Positions 44,061-52,748 of a stretch of DNA of 64,000 nucleotides are shown here, piece after piece. Below the pieces are notes generated by a model. It was not told where the DNA came from. It did no database searches and saw nothing but the letters and a program-made list of their open reading frames with translations. Numbering within the stretch: the stretch's first letter is position 1; each line of letters starts with the position of its first letter. This DNA is from Desulfobulbus alkaliphilus (GTDB taxonomy: Bacteria; Desulfobacterota; Desulfobulbia; Desulfobulbales; Desulfobulbaceae), in contig NZ_JAFFQC010000008.1 of NCBI RefSeq assembly GCF_016918545.1, forward strand, positions 62,001 to 126,000, written 5' to 3'. The translations under genes and the position numbers were made by a program.

Positions 44061-45191
44061 ATGGCAAGATGCATCGGCATCCTCACCGCGGGAGGCGACA
44101 GCCCCGGACTCAATGCAGCCATACGGGCCATCGGTAAAAGTGCCCTCAACGCGTATAACATGCAGGTTATTGGTTTTCGGGATGGTTTTCGTGGCCTCAT
44201 GGAAAACCGCACTGTCCTGCTCGAAGGTGAGATCCTTTCCGGCATACTCACCCTGGGCGGCACCATTCTCGGCACCAGCCGTGACAAGCCCCACAAAATG
44301 CCGGTCGGCTCCAGGGTGCAGGACATGACCGAGGTCATGCTGGACAATTACCGCCGCCACAACCTGGAGGCCTTGATCTGCATCGGTGGTGGCGGCACCC
44401 AGAAAAACGCTCACCGACTCGCCCAGGCCGGTATGCATATCATGACCTTGCCGAAAACCATAGACAACGATGTCGCCATGACCGACATCACCTTCGGCTT
44501 TGATACAGCGCTGTCGATTGCCACCGATGCCATAGATCGGCTCCATTCCACCGCCCACAGCCACCACCGGATCATTGTCGTTGAAATTATGGGCCACAAC
44601 ACCGGCTGGCTTGGTCTCGGTGCCGGCATGGCCAGTGGGGCCGATGTCATCCTTATTCCCGAAATCCCCTACGATATCAAACAGGTAGCCGATGCTATCC
44701 GCAGACGAAGACACCGGGGCAAAAACTTCAGCATCGTCGCAGTCTCCGAAGGAGCCATTTCCATCGAGGACACCCGAAAACTGGCTGCATTGCAGAAAAA
44801 AAAACAGGCGGCCGGGGACAGCAAACAGCAGAAAAAAACAACGGCTGCCCTGGAGGCCTTCAAGGCCCAGCAGAACAACAATACGCTGCACCTGTCCCGT
44901 CAACTGGAAGTCCTCACTGGCCTGGAAAGCCGCCTGACCATCCTGGGTCACCTGCAGAGGGGCGGGACTCCAACGGCCGCCGACCGGATCCTGGCAACCC
45001 GCCTTGGATCAGCCTGTGCCGCGGCCATCAATGAGCGGCAATTTGGCTGCATGGTGGCGGTGAAAGGAGAAACCACCGCCCTGGTGCCGCTGGATCAGGT
45101 TGTCGGCAAACGCAAGGTCGTCCCCCTGAACCATCCCTGGATTCGGGCGGCCCTGGAAACCGGGACCTGTCTGGGGAATCACATTTTTTGA
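44061..45191 (+). CDS. pfkA: 6-phosphofructokinase family enzyme
   Basis: 376 residues. The PFK fold is clear: [44 protein letters not shown] with the catalytic Asp, [11 protein letters not shown] and [14 protein letters not shown]. At the ATP/PPi loop the usual GGDGS is GGGGT ([11 protein letters not shown]), so the Asp that helps bind Mg-phosphate is Gly. The same substitution region varies in several PFK subgroups, so whether ATP or PPi is the donor cannot be decided. The start at 44061 is set by AAAGGAG; a frame open from 43854 overlaps the nitroreductase gene and a MITE fragment. Confidence 0.9.
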   Translation: MARCIGILTAGGDSPGLNAAIRAIGKSALNAYNMQVIGFRDGFRGLMENRTVLLEGEILSGILTLGGTILGTSRDKPHKMPVGSRVQDMTEVMLDNYRRHNLEALICIGGGGTQKNAHRLAQAGMHIMTLPKTIDNDVAMTDITFGFDTALSIATDAIDRLHSTAHSHHRIIVVEIMGHNTGWLGLGAGMASGADVILIPEIPYDIKQVADAIRRRRHRGKNFSIVAVSEGAISIEDTRKLAALQKKKQAAGDSKQQKKTTAALEAFKAQQNNNTLHLSRQLEVLTGLESRLTILGHLQRGGTPTAADRILATRLGSACAAAINERQFGCMVAVKGETTALVPLDQVVGKRKVVPLNHPWIRAALETGTCLGNHIF

Positions 45192-45256
45192 CTTCAGCAC
45201 ACCCCCGCCCGAAAATAAAGGAAATCGGCCCGGCGAATTCATTCCTGTCGCTCAGT

Positions 45257-45391
45257 CCTGAATCCGTGGCGACTGGACGCTTGTTCTGCACACATCTTAC
45301 TATAATAAGGTTATAAATGTAAAGCAACCCTTGACAACAACCTGCACCAGCCGCCCTTCGGGGCACCCGTCCAAACGCTCACAAACCCAGG
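45257..45391 (-). mobile_element. Short-form MITE (long hairpin lost), 5-bp target duplication
   Basis: 135 bp, CCTGAATCCGTGG left and ACGCTCACAAACCCAGG right. The long hairpin has been deleted between its arms (CACCCGTCC joins AAACGCTC). The flanks are TCAGT (45252-45256) and TCAGT (45392-45396), a perfect duplication. It lies between the convergent pfkA and phoU genes. Confidence 0.87.
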
Positions 45392-45397
45392 TCAGTG

Positions 45398-46069
45398 TCA
45401 AGGATCTTCGCTGCTTCGCACGATTTCCCCTTCCACCAGATAGATAATCTCTTCGGCGATATTCGTGGCCCGATCACCAATCCGCTCCAGGTGGCGGGCG
45501 ATCAGGTAAAGATTCACCAGGCAGGCGGCATCGGCCGGCTGGCGACCAATCTCCTCGATCACGGTTTTATAGGCCTGATCGCGGGCACGATTGACTTCGT
45601 CGTCCATAAGAAAAATCTGACGAGCCAGGGCGGCATCCTCGGTCACCAGCGCATCCAGGCATGTTTTCACCATCTCCATAATCTTGGCTGCCATGGGCTG
45701 ATAATCAAGTACATAAACAAAATCGCTCGTTTTCTTCTCACTGATGGTCAGGATCCGCTTGGCCAGATTGACGGCAATATCCGCTATCCGCTCAAGTTCA
45801 CTGTTGATTTTGATCACCGCAACAATCAGCCTGAGGTCTCGGGCCACCGGCTGGTGCAAAGCAAGTATCTTCAGGCATTCCTCCTCGACTCGGATCTCCA
45901 TGTCGTCGACCTCCCAGTCCGAGGTCATAATCTTGCGGGATTCCTCCTCGTCCTGGGTCTCGAGAATGGCGCAGGCGCGTCGTAGACGGTCTTCCACCAG
46001 GGTCCCCAAGGTGATGACCATATCCTTGAGCTGATCAATCTCACGGTGAAAAAACATATGTTTACTCAC
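45398..46069 (-). CDS. phoU: Phosphate transport regulator PhoU
   Basis: 223 residues in two PhoU helical repeats, with acidic metal-binding motifs such as ELERIADIAVNLA and HLERIGDRATNIAE. PhoU links the Pst phosphate transporter to PhoR and represses the Pho response when phosphate is plentiful. The start is MSKHMFFHREIDQLKD, with GGAGGATT upstream on the minus strand. It is divergent from phoB across 265 bases, which must contain both promoters. I could not find a convincing Pho box. Confidence 0.93.
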   Translation of the reverse strand: MSKHMFFHREIDQLKDMVITLGTLVEDRLRRACAILETQDEEESRKIMTSDWEVDDMEIRVEEECLKILALHQPVARDLRLIVAVIKINSELERIADIAVNLAKRILTISEKKTSDFVYVLDYQPMAAKIMEMVKTCLDALVTEDAALARQIFLMDDEVNRARDQAYKTVIEEIGRQPADAACLVNLYLIARHLERIGDRATNIAEEIIYLVEGEIVRSSEDP

Positions 46070-46334
46070 AGAAATCCTCCGGTTTATTTAAAAGAACCGT
46101 TCACCAGCACACCATCTGCAGAGAATCAGGCTGCTGTGATGGGATCTTGATTGGTTCAAGCAATGCGAGGCGATCCGGGCATGGCATAATCTACAAACGG
46201 ACAAAATACAAGGCGTTGATTACTCCTTGGTTATAAATGAGTTAGGATAGTGTTAATCGGCTTTTTTTTATTGCATCACCGGTGGCGCTGCATAAAAATA
46301 AAGCAGTAAAAAATCATTACCGGGGGACAATAGC

Positions 46335-47030
46335 GTGAAAAAACCAAGCATTCTGGTTGTCGAGGACGATACCGACATCCAACAGCTTGTCAGTTACAAC
46401 CTGATCAAGTCAGGTTTCAATGTCACCTGTGCCGACACTGGCGAAGAGGCGCTGCAGTTGCTCGGTCGGGAATTGTTTGACGCCATGGTCCTTGACCTGA
46501 TGCTGCCGGGTAAAGACGGGAATGAAGTCTGCCGGGCGGTGCGCAATCAGGAATCGACCCGAGCCATCCCCATCATCATGCTCACTGCGAAAAGCGAGGA
46601 AGATGATATCGTGTCCGGCCTGGAATGCGGCGCCGATGATTACGTTACCAAACCTTTCAGCCCCCGGGTACTGATTGCCAGACTCGAAGCCGCCCTGCGC
46701 CGTACCCCGGAGCAGCAGTCTGACATTGACGATGCCGCCGGGGTGATCATCCGGCACGGAATGGAAATCCATCCCGGCCGTCATGAAGTACGGGTCAACG
46801 GTGAAGAAGTCCATCTCACCGCTTCGGAATTCACTATTCTTGAACTGCTTGCCAACAGACCTGGCTGGGTCTTTTCCAGGCAACAGATCATCGACCAGGT
46901 GCGGGGGTACGACTACAGTATCACTCCGCGGGCGGTGGATGTGCAGATTTTCGGACTGCGGAAAAAACTCGGCTCCTGCGGATCCTGCATCGAGACCGTG
47001 CGAGGCATCGGCTACCGGATTCGAGAGTAA
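46335..47030 (+). CDS. phoB: Phosphate response regulator PhoB
   Basis: 231 residues from a GTG start (GGGGGACAATAGC upstream). Receiver domain with VVEDD acidic pocket and phospho-acceptor in VLDLMLPGKDG, conserved Lys in TKPFSP; then an OmpR-type winged helix (LTASEFTILELLANRPGWVF, RAVDVQIFGLRKKLG, VRGIGYRIRE). With PhoR and PhoU at the same locus it is the Pho regulator. A 34-bp MITE end lies right after its stop codon. Confidence 0.93.
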   Translation: MKKPSILVVEDDTDIQQLVSYNLIKSGFNVTCADTGEEALQLLGRELFDAMVLDLMLPGKDGNEVCRAVRNQESTRAIPIIMLTAKSEEDDIVSGLECGADDYVTKPFSPRVLIARLEAALRRTPEQQSDIDDAAGVIIRHGMEIHPGRHEVRVNGEEVHLTASEFTILELLANRPGWVFSRQQIIDQVRGYDYSITPRAVDVQIFGLRKKLGSCGSCIETVRGIGYRIRE

Positions 47031-47064
47031 TCCAAAACAAGCGTCCAGCCGTCACGGATTCAGG
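47031..47064 (+). repeat. MITE right-end fragment between phoB and phoR
   Basis: TCCAAAACAAGCGTCCAGCC and GTCACGGATTCAGG match the final 34 bases of the element directly after the phoB TAA. No left end is found, so the rest was probably lost by deletion that brought phoB and phoR to their present spacing. Confidence 0.75.
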
Positions 47065-47152
47065 GCCATCGCCCGGCCCGCTCCGCGAATCCGGCCCGCA
47101 CCCTTGCCGACCAAGACGCAACCCCAAACAACAACCCCTTTACATTGATCCC

Positions 47153-48958
47153 ATGCGCAATATTCGGCTTTTCTGGCAGATCTTTCCCACCTGCGTCGGT
47201 ATTACGATTTTTTCCCTTGTACTCGCCGCCTGGTTAGCCACCACCACCAACCAGGCATTCTATATCGATCATCTGAAAACCGACCTCCGGAACCGTGCCC
47301 TGCTCATGGAACCGACCATCACCTCGCTCAGCAGCGGTGACATGGGACAACTGCAGCAGTTTATCCGTCAGACCGGGCGACGAGCCGCCACCCGCATTAC
47401 CCTCATTGATGCCGAGGGCCTGGTTCTGGCCGATTCCCATGAAAATCCTGCCTTGATGGACAATCATGCCACGCGATTGGAAGTCGCCGCTGCCCTGGCC
47501 GGCGAAACCGGCTTTTCCCTGCGTCTCAGTCCCACCCTGGGAGAACCGATGCTCTATACGGCTATTCCCATTGTCCTGCCCCATACCGACCACCGGGGAG
47601 CACTACGAATGGCCCTTCCTGCCACCGCTGCCGACAAGATGCTGTCCGCACTGCGGATGAAGATGATCGGGATCGGCCTTGCCGTGGTCGGCCTCGCGGG
47701 ACTCCTCTCGCTCTATAGCGCTCGAAAAATCAGTCGCCCTTTGGAAGAGATGAAAGCCGGCGCTGAACAGTTGACCAAGGGCCGCATCGATCAGCTTGTC
47801 AAAATCAGCAGCGACCGCATGTCCGTTGAGATGGCCGGCCTGGCCGATTCCATCAACCAGATGGCGGAACAGATCAACCGGCGCATCCGCATCATCATTC
47901 AGCAGCGCAATGAATTGGAGGCTGTTTTTTCCAGCATGGCCGATTCCGTGGTGGCCATCGACGCCGATAAGAAAATTATCCGGATGAACCAGGCGGCCAC
48001 AGCCTTGTTTGCCCTACCCTCCGAAGTGGTCAAGGGCAAACCGGTTCAGGGTATTATCCGCAATGCCTATCTTCTCGAGATGATCGATTTCACCCTGGCG
48101 CAGGAAACCGAGCATGAACAGAAAATCACGCTGTTCAACGGGACCGAGCCTATCATTCTCCAGACCCATGCCATCCCTCTCCGCGATGAGGACAACCGGA
48201 GCATTGGGGTCTTACTGGTCATGAACGACCTGACCAAACTCAATCGCCTGGAAAACATCCGCCAGGATTTTGTCGCCAATGTCTCCCATGAACTGAAAAC
48301 CCCGATCACCGCTATCAAGGGGTATGTTGAGACCTTGCTGGATGGAGCCCTGGAGGATCATGACAATGCCCGCCGCTTTCTCGACATCATCGCCCGCCAG
48401 TCCAACCGGCTCGATGCAATTGTCGATGATCTGCTCACCCTGTCCCGTATTGAAGATGCCAACAACAAGCATACTATCACCCTGACCATGAATCGGATCG
48501 CTCCGGTCCTGGAAAATGCTGTTCAGGTCTGCGCCGGTCATGCCGAAAAAAAGAACATTGAAGTTCAGATCGATTGCGACGAACATCTGACAGCGCCCAT
48601 CAATCAACCCCTCCTCGAACAGGCAATAATCAACCTGCTCGAAAATGCCATCGCGTACAGTTCAGTTGATTCGCGGGTCTCGCTGCGTTGTTGCAGCAGC
48701 CGCACCATGCAGAATGAAGAGTTTATTCATCTCAGCGTCCTTGACAACGGTCCCGGCATTGCCAAGGAGCATCTCCCCCGTTTGTTCGAACGCTTCTATC
48801 GATGTGACAAGGCGCGGGGCCGCGATCAGGGCGGGACCGGCCTGGGCCTGGCTATTGTCAAACACATTGCCCAGGCCCACAAAGGGTCCGTGGAGGTCGA
48901 AAGCACCCTCGGCAGTGGCTCGACCTTCACCATTACCCTGCCGATGGCGGACCGATAA
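47153..48958 (+). CDS. phoR: Phosphate sensor histidine kinase PhoR-like
   Basis: 601 residues. Two membrane spans flank a ~140-residue periplasmic segment; then HAMP (ARKISRPLEEMKAGAEQL), PAS (~250-365), HisKA with SHELKTPITAIKG, and a HATPase (NLLENAIAYSS, DNGPGIAKEHLPRLFERFYR, GGTGLGLAIVKHI). It lies downstream of phoB and is its likely partner kinase. The start at 47153 has a weak ribosome site. The E. coli PhoR lacks such a large periplasmic domain, whereas Gram-positive and deltaproteobacterial PhoR-like kinases have one. Confidence 0.9.
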   Translation: MRNIRLFWQIFPTCVGITIFSLVLAAWLATTTNQAFYIDHLKTDLRNRALLMEPTITSLSSGDMGQLQQFIRQTGRRAATRITLIDAEGLVLADSHENPALMDNHATRLEVAAALAGETGFSLRLSPTLGEPMLYTAIPIVLPHTDHRGALRMALPATAADKMLSALRMKMIGIGLAVVGLAGLLSLYSARKISRPLEEMKAGAEQLTKGRIDQLVKISSDRMSVEMAGLADSINQMAEQINRRIRIIIQQRNELEAVFSSMADSVVAIDADKKIIRMNQAATALFALPSEVVKGKPVQGIIRNAYLLEMIDFTLAQETEHEQKITLFNGTEPIILQTHAIPLRDEDNRSIGVLLVMNDLTKLNRLENIRQDFVANVSHELKTPITAIKGYVETLLDGALEDHDNARRFLDIIARQSNRLDAIVDDLLTLSRIEDANNKHTITLTMNRIAPVLENAVQVCAGHAEKKNIEVQIDCDEHLTAPINQPLLEQAIINLLENAIAYSSVDSRVSLRCCSSRTMQNEEFIHLSVLDNGPGIAKEHLPRLFERFYRCDKARGRDQGGTGLGLAIVKHIAQAHKGSVEVESTLGSGSTFTITLPMADR

Positions 48959-49067
48959 GCGACACCCTGGAAACTTTCTCTTGACGACCCGTTTTCTCTG
49001 TGCTAATTAGCCATTCTCAAAGCGACTGCGGACAAGTTTCACCCGCATCCCGTCCTTCGTGCCCTAT

Positions 49068-49143
49068 TCCTCGGTAGCTCAGCCGGTAGAGCAGGTGGCT
49101 GTTAACCACCCTGTCGGCGGTTCGAATCCGTCCCGAGGAGCCA
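49068..49143 (+). tRNA. tRNA-Asn (anticodon GTT)
   Basis: 76 bases with encoded CCA. The acceptor stem TCCTCGG pairs with CCGAGGA. D-arm TAGCTCAGCCGGTAGAGCA, anticodon arm GGTGGCTGTTAACCACC (anticodon GTT), T-arm with GGTTCGAATCC. It is a complete cloverleaf. It marks the edge of the conserved region; what follows is accessory DNA. I found no second copy of its 3' end in the window. Confidence 0.97.
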
Positions 49144-49187
49144 ACCACGAATGCAACCCTTTTCCTAACCGGTTGCTTAACGCATAG

Positions 49188-49218
49188 AGCCCCGCATCGA
49201 TGATGCGGGGCTTCGTTG
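49188..49218 (+). terminator. Terminator after tRNA-Asn
   Basis: AGCCCCGCATC (49188-49198), loop GAT, GATGCGGGGCT (49202-49212), then TCGTTG. This is a perfect 11-bp stem 45 bases after the tRNA and a probable terminator despite a poor T-run. Confidence 0.7.
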
Positions 49219-49235
49219 TTGTTATGACATTGATT

Positions 49236-49486
49236 TCATAAAGTTACGCCAGCACCGACATTCCCAACTTCTTTCTCCATTCTCCGCCAAACCGTCCGTT
49301 TCATGTCCAGCGTCGGATATTTAACCTGAAATTCGCCTTCGAACCTCGAAACGAACGCGGAATTTTCTGATTCTCCGTTTTTCAAAATTCCTTGTTTAAC
49401 AGGCCGGTTGCACCAGGGTATGCGTGATTTGAGGTTGCTTGAAGCGGTTGTAACGTTGCCGTGAGCCTGTTTCCATGGACAAAGCC
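49236..49486 (-). pseudogene. Possible gene remnant beside tRNA-Asn
   Basis: On the minus strand a frame free of stops for about 80 codons ends with FEGEFQVKYPTLDMKRTVWR and a stop at 49236-49238. The segment looks coding (mixed charges, aromatic residues), but it has no start codon and is closed upstream by a stop near 49489. It might be the tail of a lost mobile-element or regulatory gene. I do not recognise the family. Confidence 0.25.
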
Positions 49487-49513
49487 TTTATCATAAAGAG
49501 TCGAAGGAATTGT

Positions 49514-50484
49514 TCAGTCCAGTCCTTTGTGGCGTTTTACGTTAAGCGCCTTCCATTCGAGAAGCGGCTGGCCTTGGATAAGTTTCTGCAGGGCTGTATC
49601 AGATGTCAAAAGCGTCGCGTCAATCTTCCCCCGGTCGAGTAGCAGGTCCAAGAATTCCCGCTCAGCTCTTGAAAAGGGCAGCACCGCCGACAAACCATCT
49701 CGACATTCTTTCACCAGTCGCGCACCGTATTCAGTTGATTCCACCTGGAGTTCCGGCGAATTGACGCGTAGCGTAGGAATCAACTGCCTGGCCAGTTCCA
49801 TGGCGTCGAATTCTACATCTTTCGCGGAAACGTCCTCCAGTCTTTCCTGATCATAGCGCCGTAGACCACGAATCCGATTCGAAGGCGGCGAGAATCGAGG
49901 TTGCCCATTTGGAGAATCCGGTGACTGTCGAACAGGTCCCGCGCTTGTCTGCGTGCAAGCAGCGCCGCCAATTTCCCGGCTGCCAGTTCGTGGTGCTCCA
50001 ACACGGGAATTTCCGTAGCCCGCCAAGTCCCGACGGAATGAGAGTCCCTGATCGTCACCGGCCACAACGGGACACGGAACATGAAATTCAGATCGACTTC
50101 GAGGTTACCGACCCGTCCGGGACCGTTTTCATACCGCAACGACCACTTGCCTCCGGCGTGTTCTTCAGGCATACGCCTGACCGTAAACCCCTCCCGGGCA
50201 AAAACCGCTTGAACGGCCTGCTCGACCTTGGGGCGGTCAGCGAGCATGCCTTCTCGATCTTCGGCACCCACATAGTTCAGATCGATGTCGACGGAGAGTC
50301 TGGGTACATCGAAAACGAAGAGGTTCAAGGCCGTTCCGCCCTTGAGTGCCAATTTCCCTTTCAGGAATGGGTGACTCCGCAAAGCATCCAGCAGCCCCAA
50401 CAGCTGAGCGACTTTTTCGAGCACATCCGGTCTGAAGCCTGTCGCCTCCGCTTCGGCTGCAAGCTTCTCAGGGGAGATCTTCAT
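49514..50484 (-). pseudogene. abiEii: AbiEii-type toxin nucleotidyltransferase, frameshifted
   Basis: The N-terminal part has the nucleotidyltransferase core: KGGTALN (G49-T51) and DIDLN (D66/D68). The frame is lost after YGAMIRKDWR near 49830. The normal continuation, VSAKDVEFDAMELARQLIPT through to a stop at 49514, lies in the neighbouring frame, so one base is missing around 49829-49833. Intact, it would be about 320 residues. AbiEii toxins transfer GMP/GTP-type nucleotides to tRNA or proteins and cause growth arrest. It overlaps the antitoxin gene by four bases (ATGA), with a GGGGAGG ribosome site. Likely inactive unless the shift is a sequencing error. Confidence 0.8.
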
Positions 50485-51305
50485 AGCACCTCCCCCCAGG
50501 ATCGTTCGAGAACTTCCCGTGGTATTACCAAGTTCCATTCCGATACGAATCGACCGGATTTCCGCTTCGAACGGTTCAGGTAATGAGGCTGCCTTGGGCG
50601 CATGTCGTGAAGCAAATTGAGATGGTGGTCCTCGACCATCAAGGTTTGGCGGTGCTGATCGAGAAAGAACCCCACCTTCGCCCCGGTGGTCGCATTTCCG
50701 AGAAGAAGCGCGTACTCCACGACCTTATCAAGGTCGAAAAATTCGACTGACTCCAGCGACCGCCATATTTCCTCCCAGCTTCCTGAGAGATCTGGACGAT
50801 CAAGCACATCGACCAAGGTCCGTTCCAGTGACGCAACCTTCAATTTCTGCCCAGATCGTTCCGAAGTCGAAACGCCGAAATGTTCTTTCCCAATACGGAG
50901 AAGCGCTTGACGAAACCTCGTTCCCCGGAAAACGTGCCTACGAAATGTCAAAGGTCCGAGCGGACGAGATGCCGAGTAGGTGAGGTGTGTATGAACCGAG
51001 TAAGCCTTTCCATGGAATTCAAGCGCGGTGTGGTGCGACAGAATTGCTTCCGGCGTCAACTTTGCGGCCACAAGGAACGGGTCGACCGGATATGAATCTG
51101 GGTCGGCTCCCGGGGGGATAACGGCATACAACCCTCGTCGCACCGGGATAACCCGACCAACCTTCCGGTGATAAGCCAGAAGTGCCTCCTGCGCTCGCCC
51201 GCCGACTTCGCCCAGGGACGATAAATGGTCACTCAGTTCTTTTCCGGTAAAAACCGGATGCTTTCGGAAAAACCCGTCATGTTTCATTATCGGTATCTTT
51301 GACAT
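50481..51305 (-). CDS. abiEi: AbiEi-type antitoxin / repressor
   Basis: 274 residues. The N-terminal winged helix (FTGKELSDHLSSLGEVGGR to RVIPVRRGLYAVIP) is the AbiEi DNA-binding domain, followed by the AbiEi C-terminal domain (LSHHTALEFHG, VASLERTLVDVLDRPDLSG). In type IV toxin-antitoxin systems AbiEi represses its own promoter through inverted repeats and counters AbiEii without binding it. It is intact here although the toxin is not. A possible second start is MKHDGFFRKHP, seven codons in. Confidence 0.87.
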   Translation of the reverse strand: MSKIPIMKHDGFFRKHPVFTGKELSDHLSSLGEVGGRAQEALLAYHRKVGRVIPVRRGLYAVIPPGADPDSYPVDPFLVAAKLTPEAILSHHTALEFHGKAYSVHTHLTYSASRPLGPLTFRRHVFRGTRFRQALLRIGKEHFGVSTSERSGQKLKVASLERTLVDVLDRPDLSGSWEEIWRSLESVEFFDLDKVVEYALLLGNATTGAKVGFFLDQHRQTLMVEDHHLNLLHDMRPRQPHYLNRSKRKSGRFVSEWNLVIPREVLERSWGEVL

Positions 51306-51326
51306 TGTTACATGTTACCCATAACA

Positions 51327-51411
51327 ATGGTATGGGTTTCAAGTAATATTGTCAAGAAAAAACCTTCGTCCCGCCAAACCTTCACTCGGCCTGGCTACTT
51401 GATAATATTAC
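51327..51411 (-). promoter_or_regulatory. abiE promoter with inverted-repeat operator
   Basis: On the minus strand there is a perfect -35 TTGACA (plus 51350-51355) and a -10 TACCAT (plus 51327-51332) 17 bases apart. The -35 lies inside GTAATATTGTCAAG (51343-51356), whose inverted partner CTTGATAATATTAC (51398-51411) matches at 13 of 14 positions. A second palindrome CCCATA/TATGGG (51319-51336) covers the -10. This arrangement suits autorepression by AbiEi. Confidence 0.65.
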
Positions 51412-51501
51412 ACATAAACCATCTTAAATTATGAGTTTCGCGTGCGCGTGTCAAGAATCAAGTAATCCGCCCACCGACACCCCCCCTTTCCGTTAAGAAA
51501 C

Positions 51502-52065
51502 ATGGAGAGAGAGTTCTCCCCCGCTACGAAGCAAGAATGCCGCACCTACAATGTTAAGAACAGAAGAAAATCCGACGACGGCATCAACTGGGACAACGAA
51601 AAAGAGATCACAGGCATCGCGGCGGGCGGCTACCATGTCGTCTGCGCCCTGAAAACTTCGGATCGTTTGCGGATTCTCTACTGGGACCAGAACGTTCCAA
51701 AACAGCCCTATGCCATGGCCGGTCTGCGCACCGCGATCTGCAATCCCCAGGTCGATGCCTCGGCGTTCACCGAAGACACCGCCTGCACGGGAGACCTTGT
51801 CACCGAGGGAAGCGAACCGGTCTGGAACCGAGGCCACTACGGGCCCTCGTTCCTCTGGTACAACCCGGAGCCGTCCTCCGCCCCCGGCAAGCTTTTCACC
51901 TGGCGCTACGCCATGCTCTTCATCGCCTCGACCGGCGGCAACGACAGTCTCGGTCTGGGTTACTCGGACGACGGGTTGAACTGGCGACTGGGCAAGAAAC
52001 GGCGACGGGTCGAGGAACGGGAGCACCTGGACTGGCTGTTCACTCGGCTGCTGGTTTTGAGCTAA
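51502..52065 (+). CDS. Hypothetical protein, possibly a chimeric remnant
   Basis: 187 codons. The central part (GIAAGGYHVVCALKTSDRLR, ILYWDQN, GHYGPSFLWYNPEP, LGLGYSDDGLNWRL) reads like blades of a beta-propeller such as those of glycosidase-like or sialidase-like proteins. The final ~25 residues (GKKRRRVEEREHLDWLF) change character abruptly, as if a deletion joined two genes. The first ~30 residues are also atypical. It has GGAGAGAG-like purines near the start but no clear promoter. I cannot name a function; it may be a decayed gene. Confidence 0.4.
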   Translation: MEREFSPATKQECRTYNVKNRRKSDDGINWDNEKEITGIAAGGYHVVCALKTSDRLRILYWDQNVPKQPYAMAGLRTAICNPQVDASAFTEDTACTGDLVTEGSEPVWNRGHYGPSFLWYNPEPSSAPGKLFTWRYAMLFIASTGGNDSLGLGYSDDGLNWRLGKKRRRVEEREHLDWLFTRLLVLS

Positions 52066-52075
52066 AGCCGGGGTC

Positions 52076-52748
52076 CGCACGCAACCGGGGTGGCCTGGCT
52101 CAATCGGGACGGCGAGCATCGCCTCTTCAAAAGACCGGTTTCCGCCGGTGTCAGTTCGTCACCGACAAGGCATTCCACGAGGTCATGGCCGGTATCGACA
52201 ACCGCACAACGGTTCTGCTCGGCCACACCCGCCGGCGGACCCGAGGGGATGAACAGGTCAATCGCAACAACCACCCGATCCGGGCCGGGGACGTCATCGG
52301 CATCCACAACGGCACCATCTACAATGCCGACTATCTGTTCCTCCGTTTCAAACTGAGGCGCTTCGCCGAGGTGGACAGCGAGCTGCTTTTCCGCCTGGCG
52401 GCCAGGGCCGCACGGAGCGGCCGGATGGATATCGAGTGGTTCAAAGAACGGCTTCGTCGCTGCCGGGGCCAGATGACAGCGGTGCTCGCAACCCGGCTCG
52501 ATCCTGAAACCATCCTCGTGCTCAAGGGGAACAAGCCGCTCGAGCTCCGCACCCACCGAAAGCATCGGGCAGTGCTCTACGCCTCCGATCCGGCCTTTCT
52601 GGATGCGGTCCTGGCCTAAGAGCGCGGCTGGCGGGAGCTGTCTGTTCGCTCCATGAGCATGATTGTGTTCCGGCACGAGGTTCTCACGGAGTTCTCGAGG
52701 GAGACTCTCGAGTTCATCGTCCAGGAAAAGAGGGGGAAAGCACCATGA
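52076..52748 (+). pseudogene. Class II glutamine amidotransferase remnant
   Basis: The frame at 52185-52619 contains HTRRRTRGDEQVNRNNHP and GIHNGTIYNADYLF, the substrate-binding blocks of N-terminal-nucleophile (class II) glutaminases. The beginning of the domain (VAWLNRDGEHRLFKRP) is in another frame upstream, so a frameshift occurs near 52145, and the catalytic N-terminal Cys is not found. The TAA at 52617-52619 is followed in the same frame by a plausible continuation, ERGWRELSVRSMSMIVFRHE, to a stop at 52746-52748 that overlaps the next ATG. So the gene is broken at least twice but was once coupled to the cyclotransferase gene. Confidence 0.65.

Noticed and set aside
46070-46334. Pho box in the phoU-phoB gap
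   Set aside because: No pair of CTGTCAT-like repeats with the right spacing could be found by eye.
49813-50065. Programmed frameshifting in abiEii
   Set aside because: No slippery heptamer with a downstream structure is apparent at 49829-49833, so a simple one-base loss is the better explanation.
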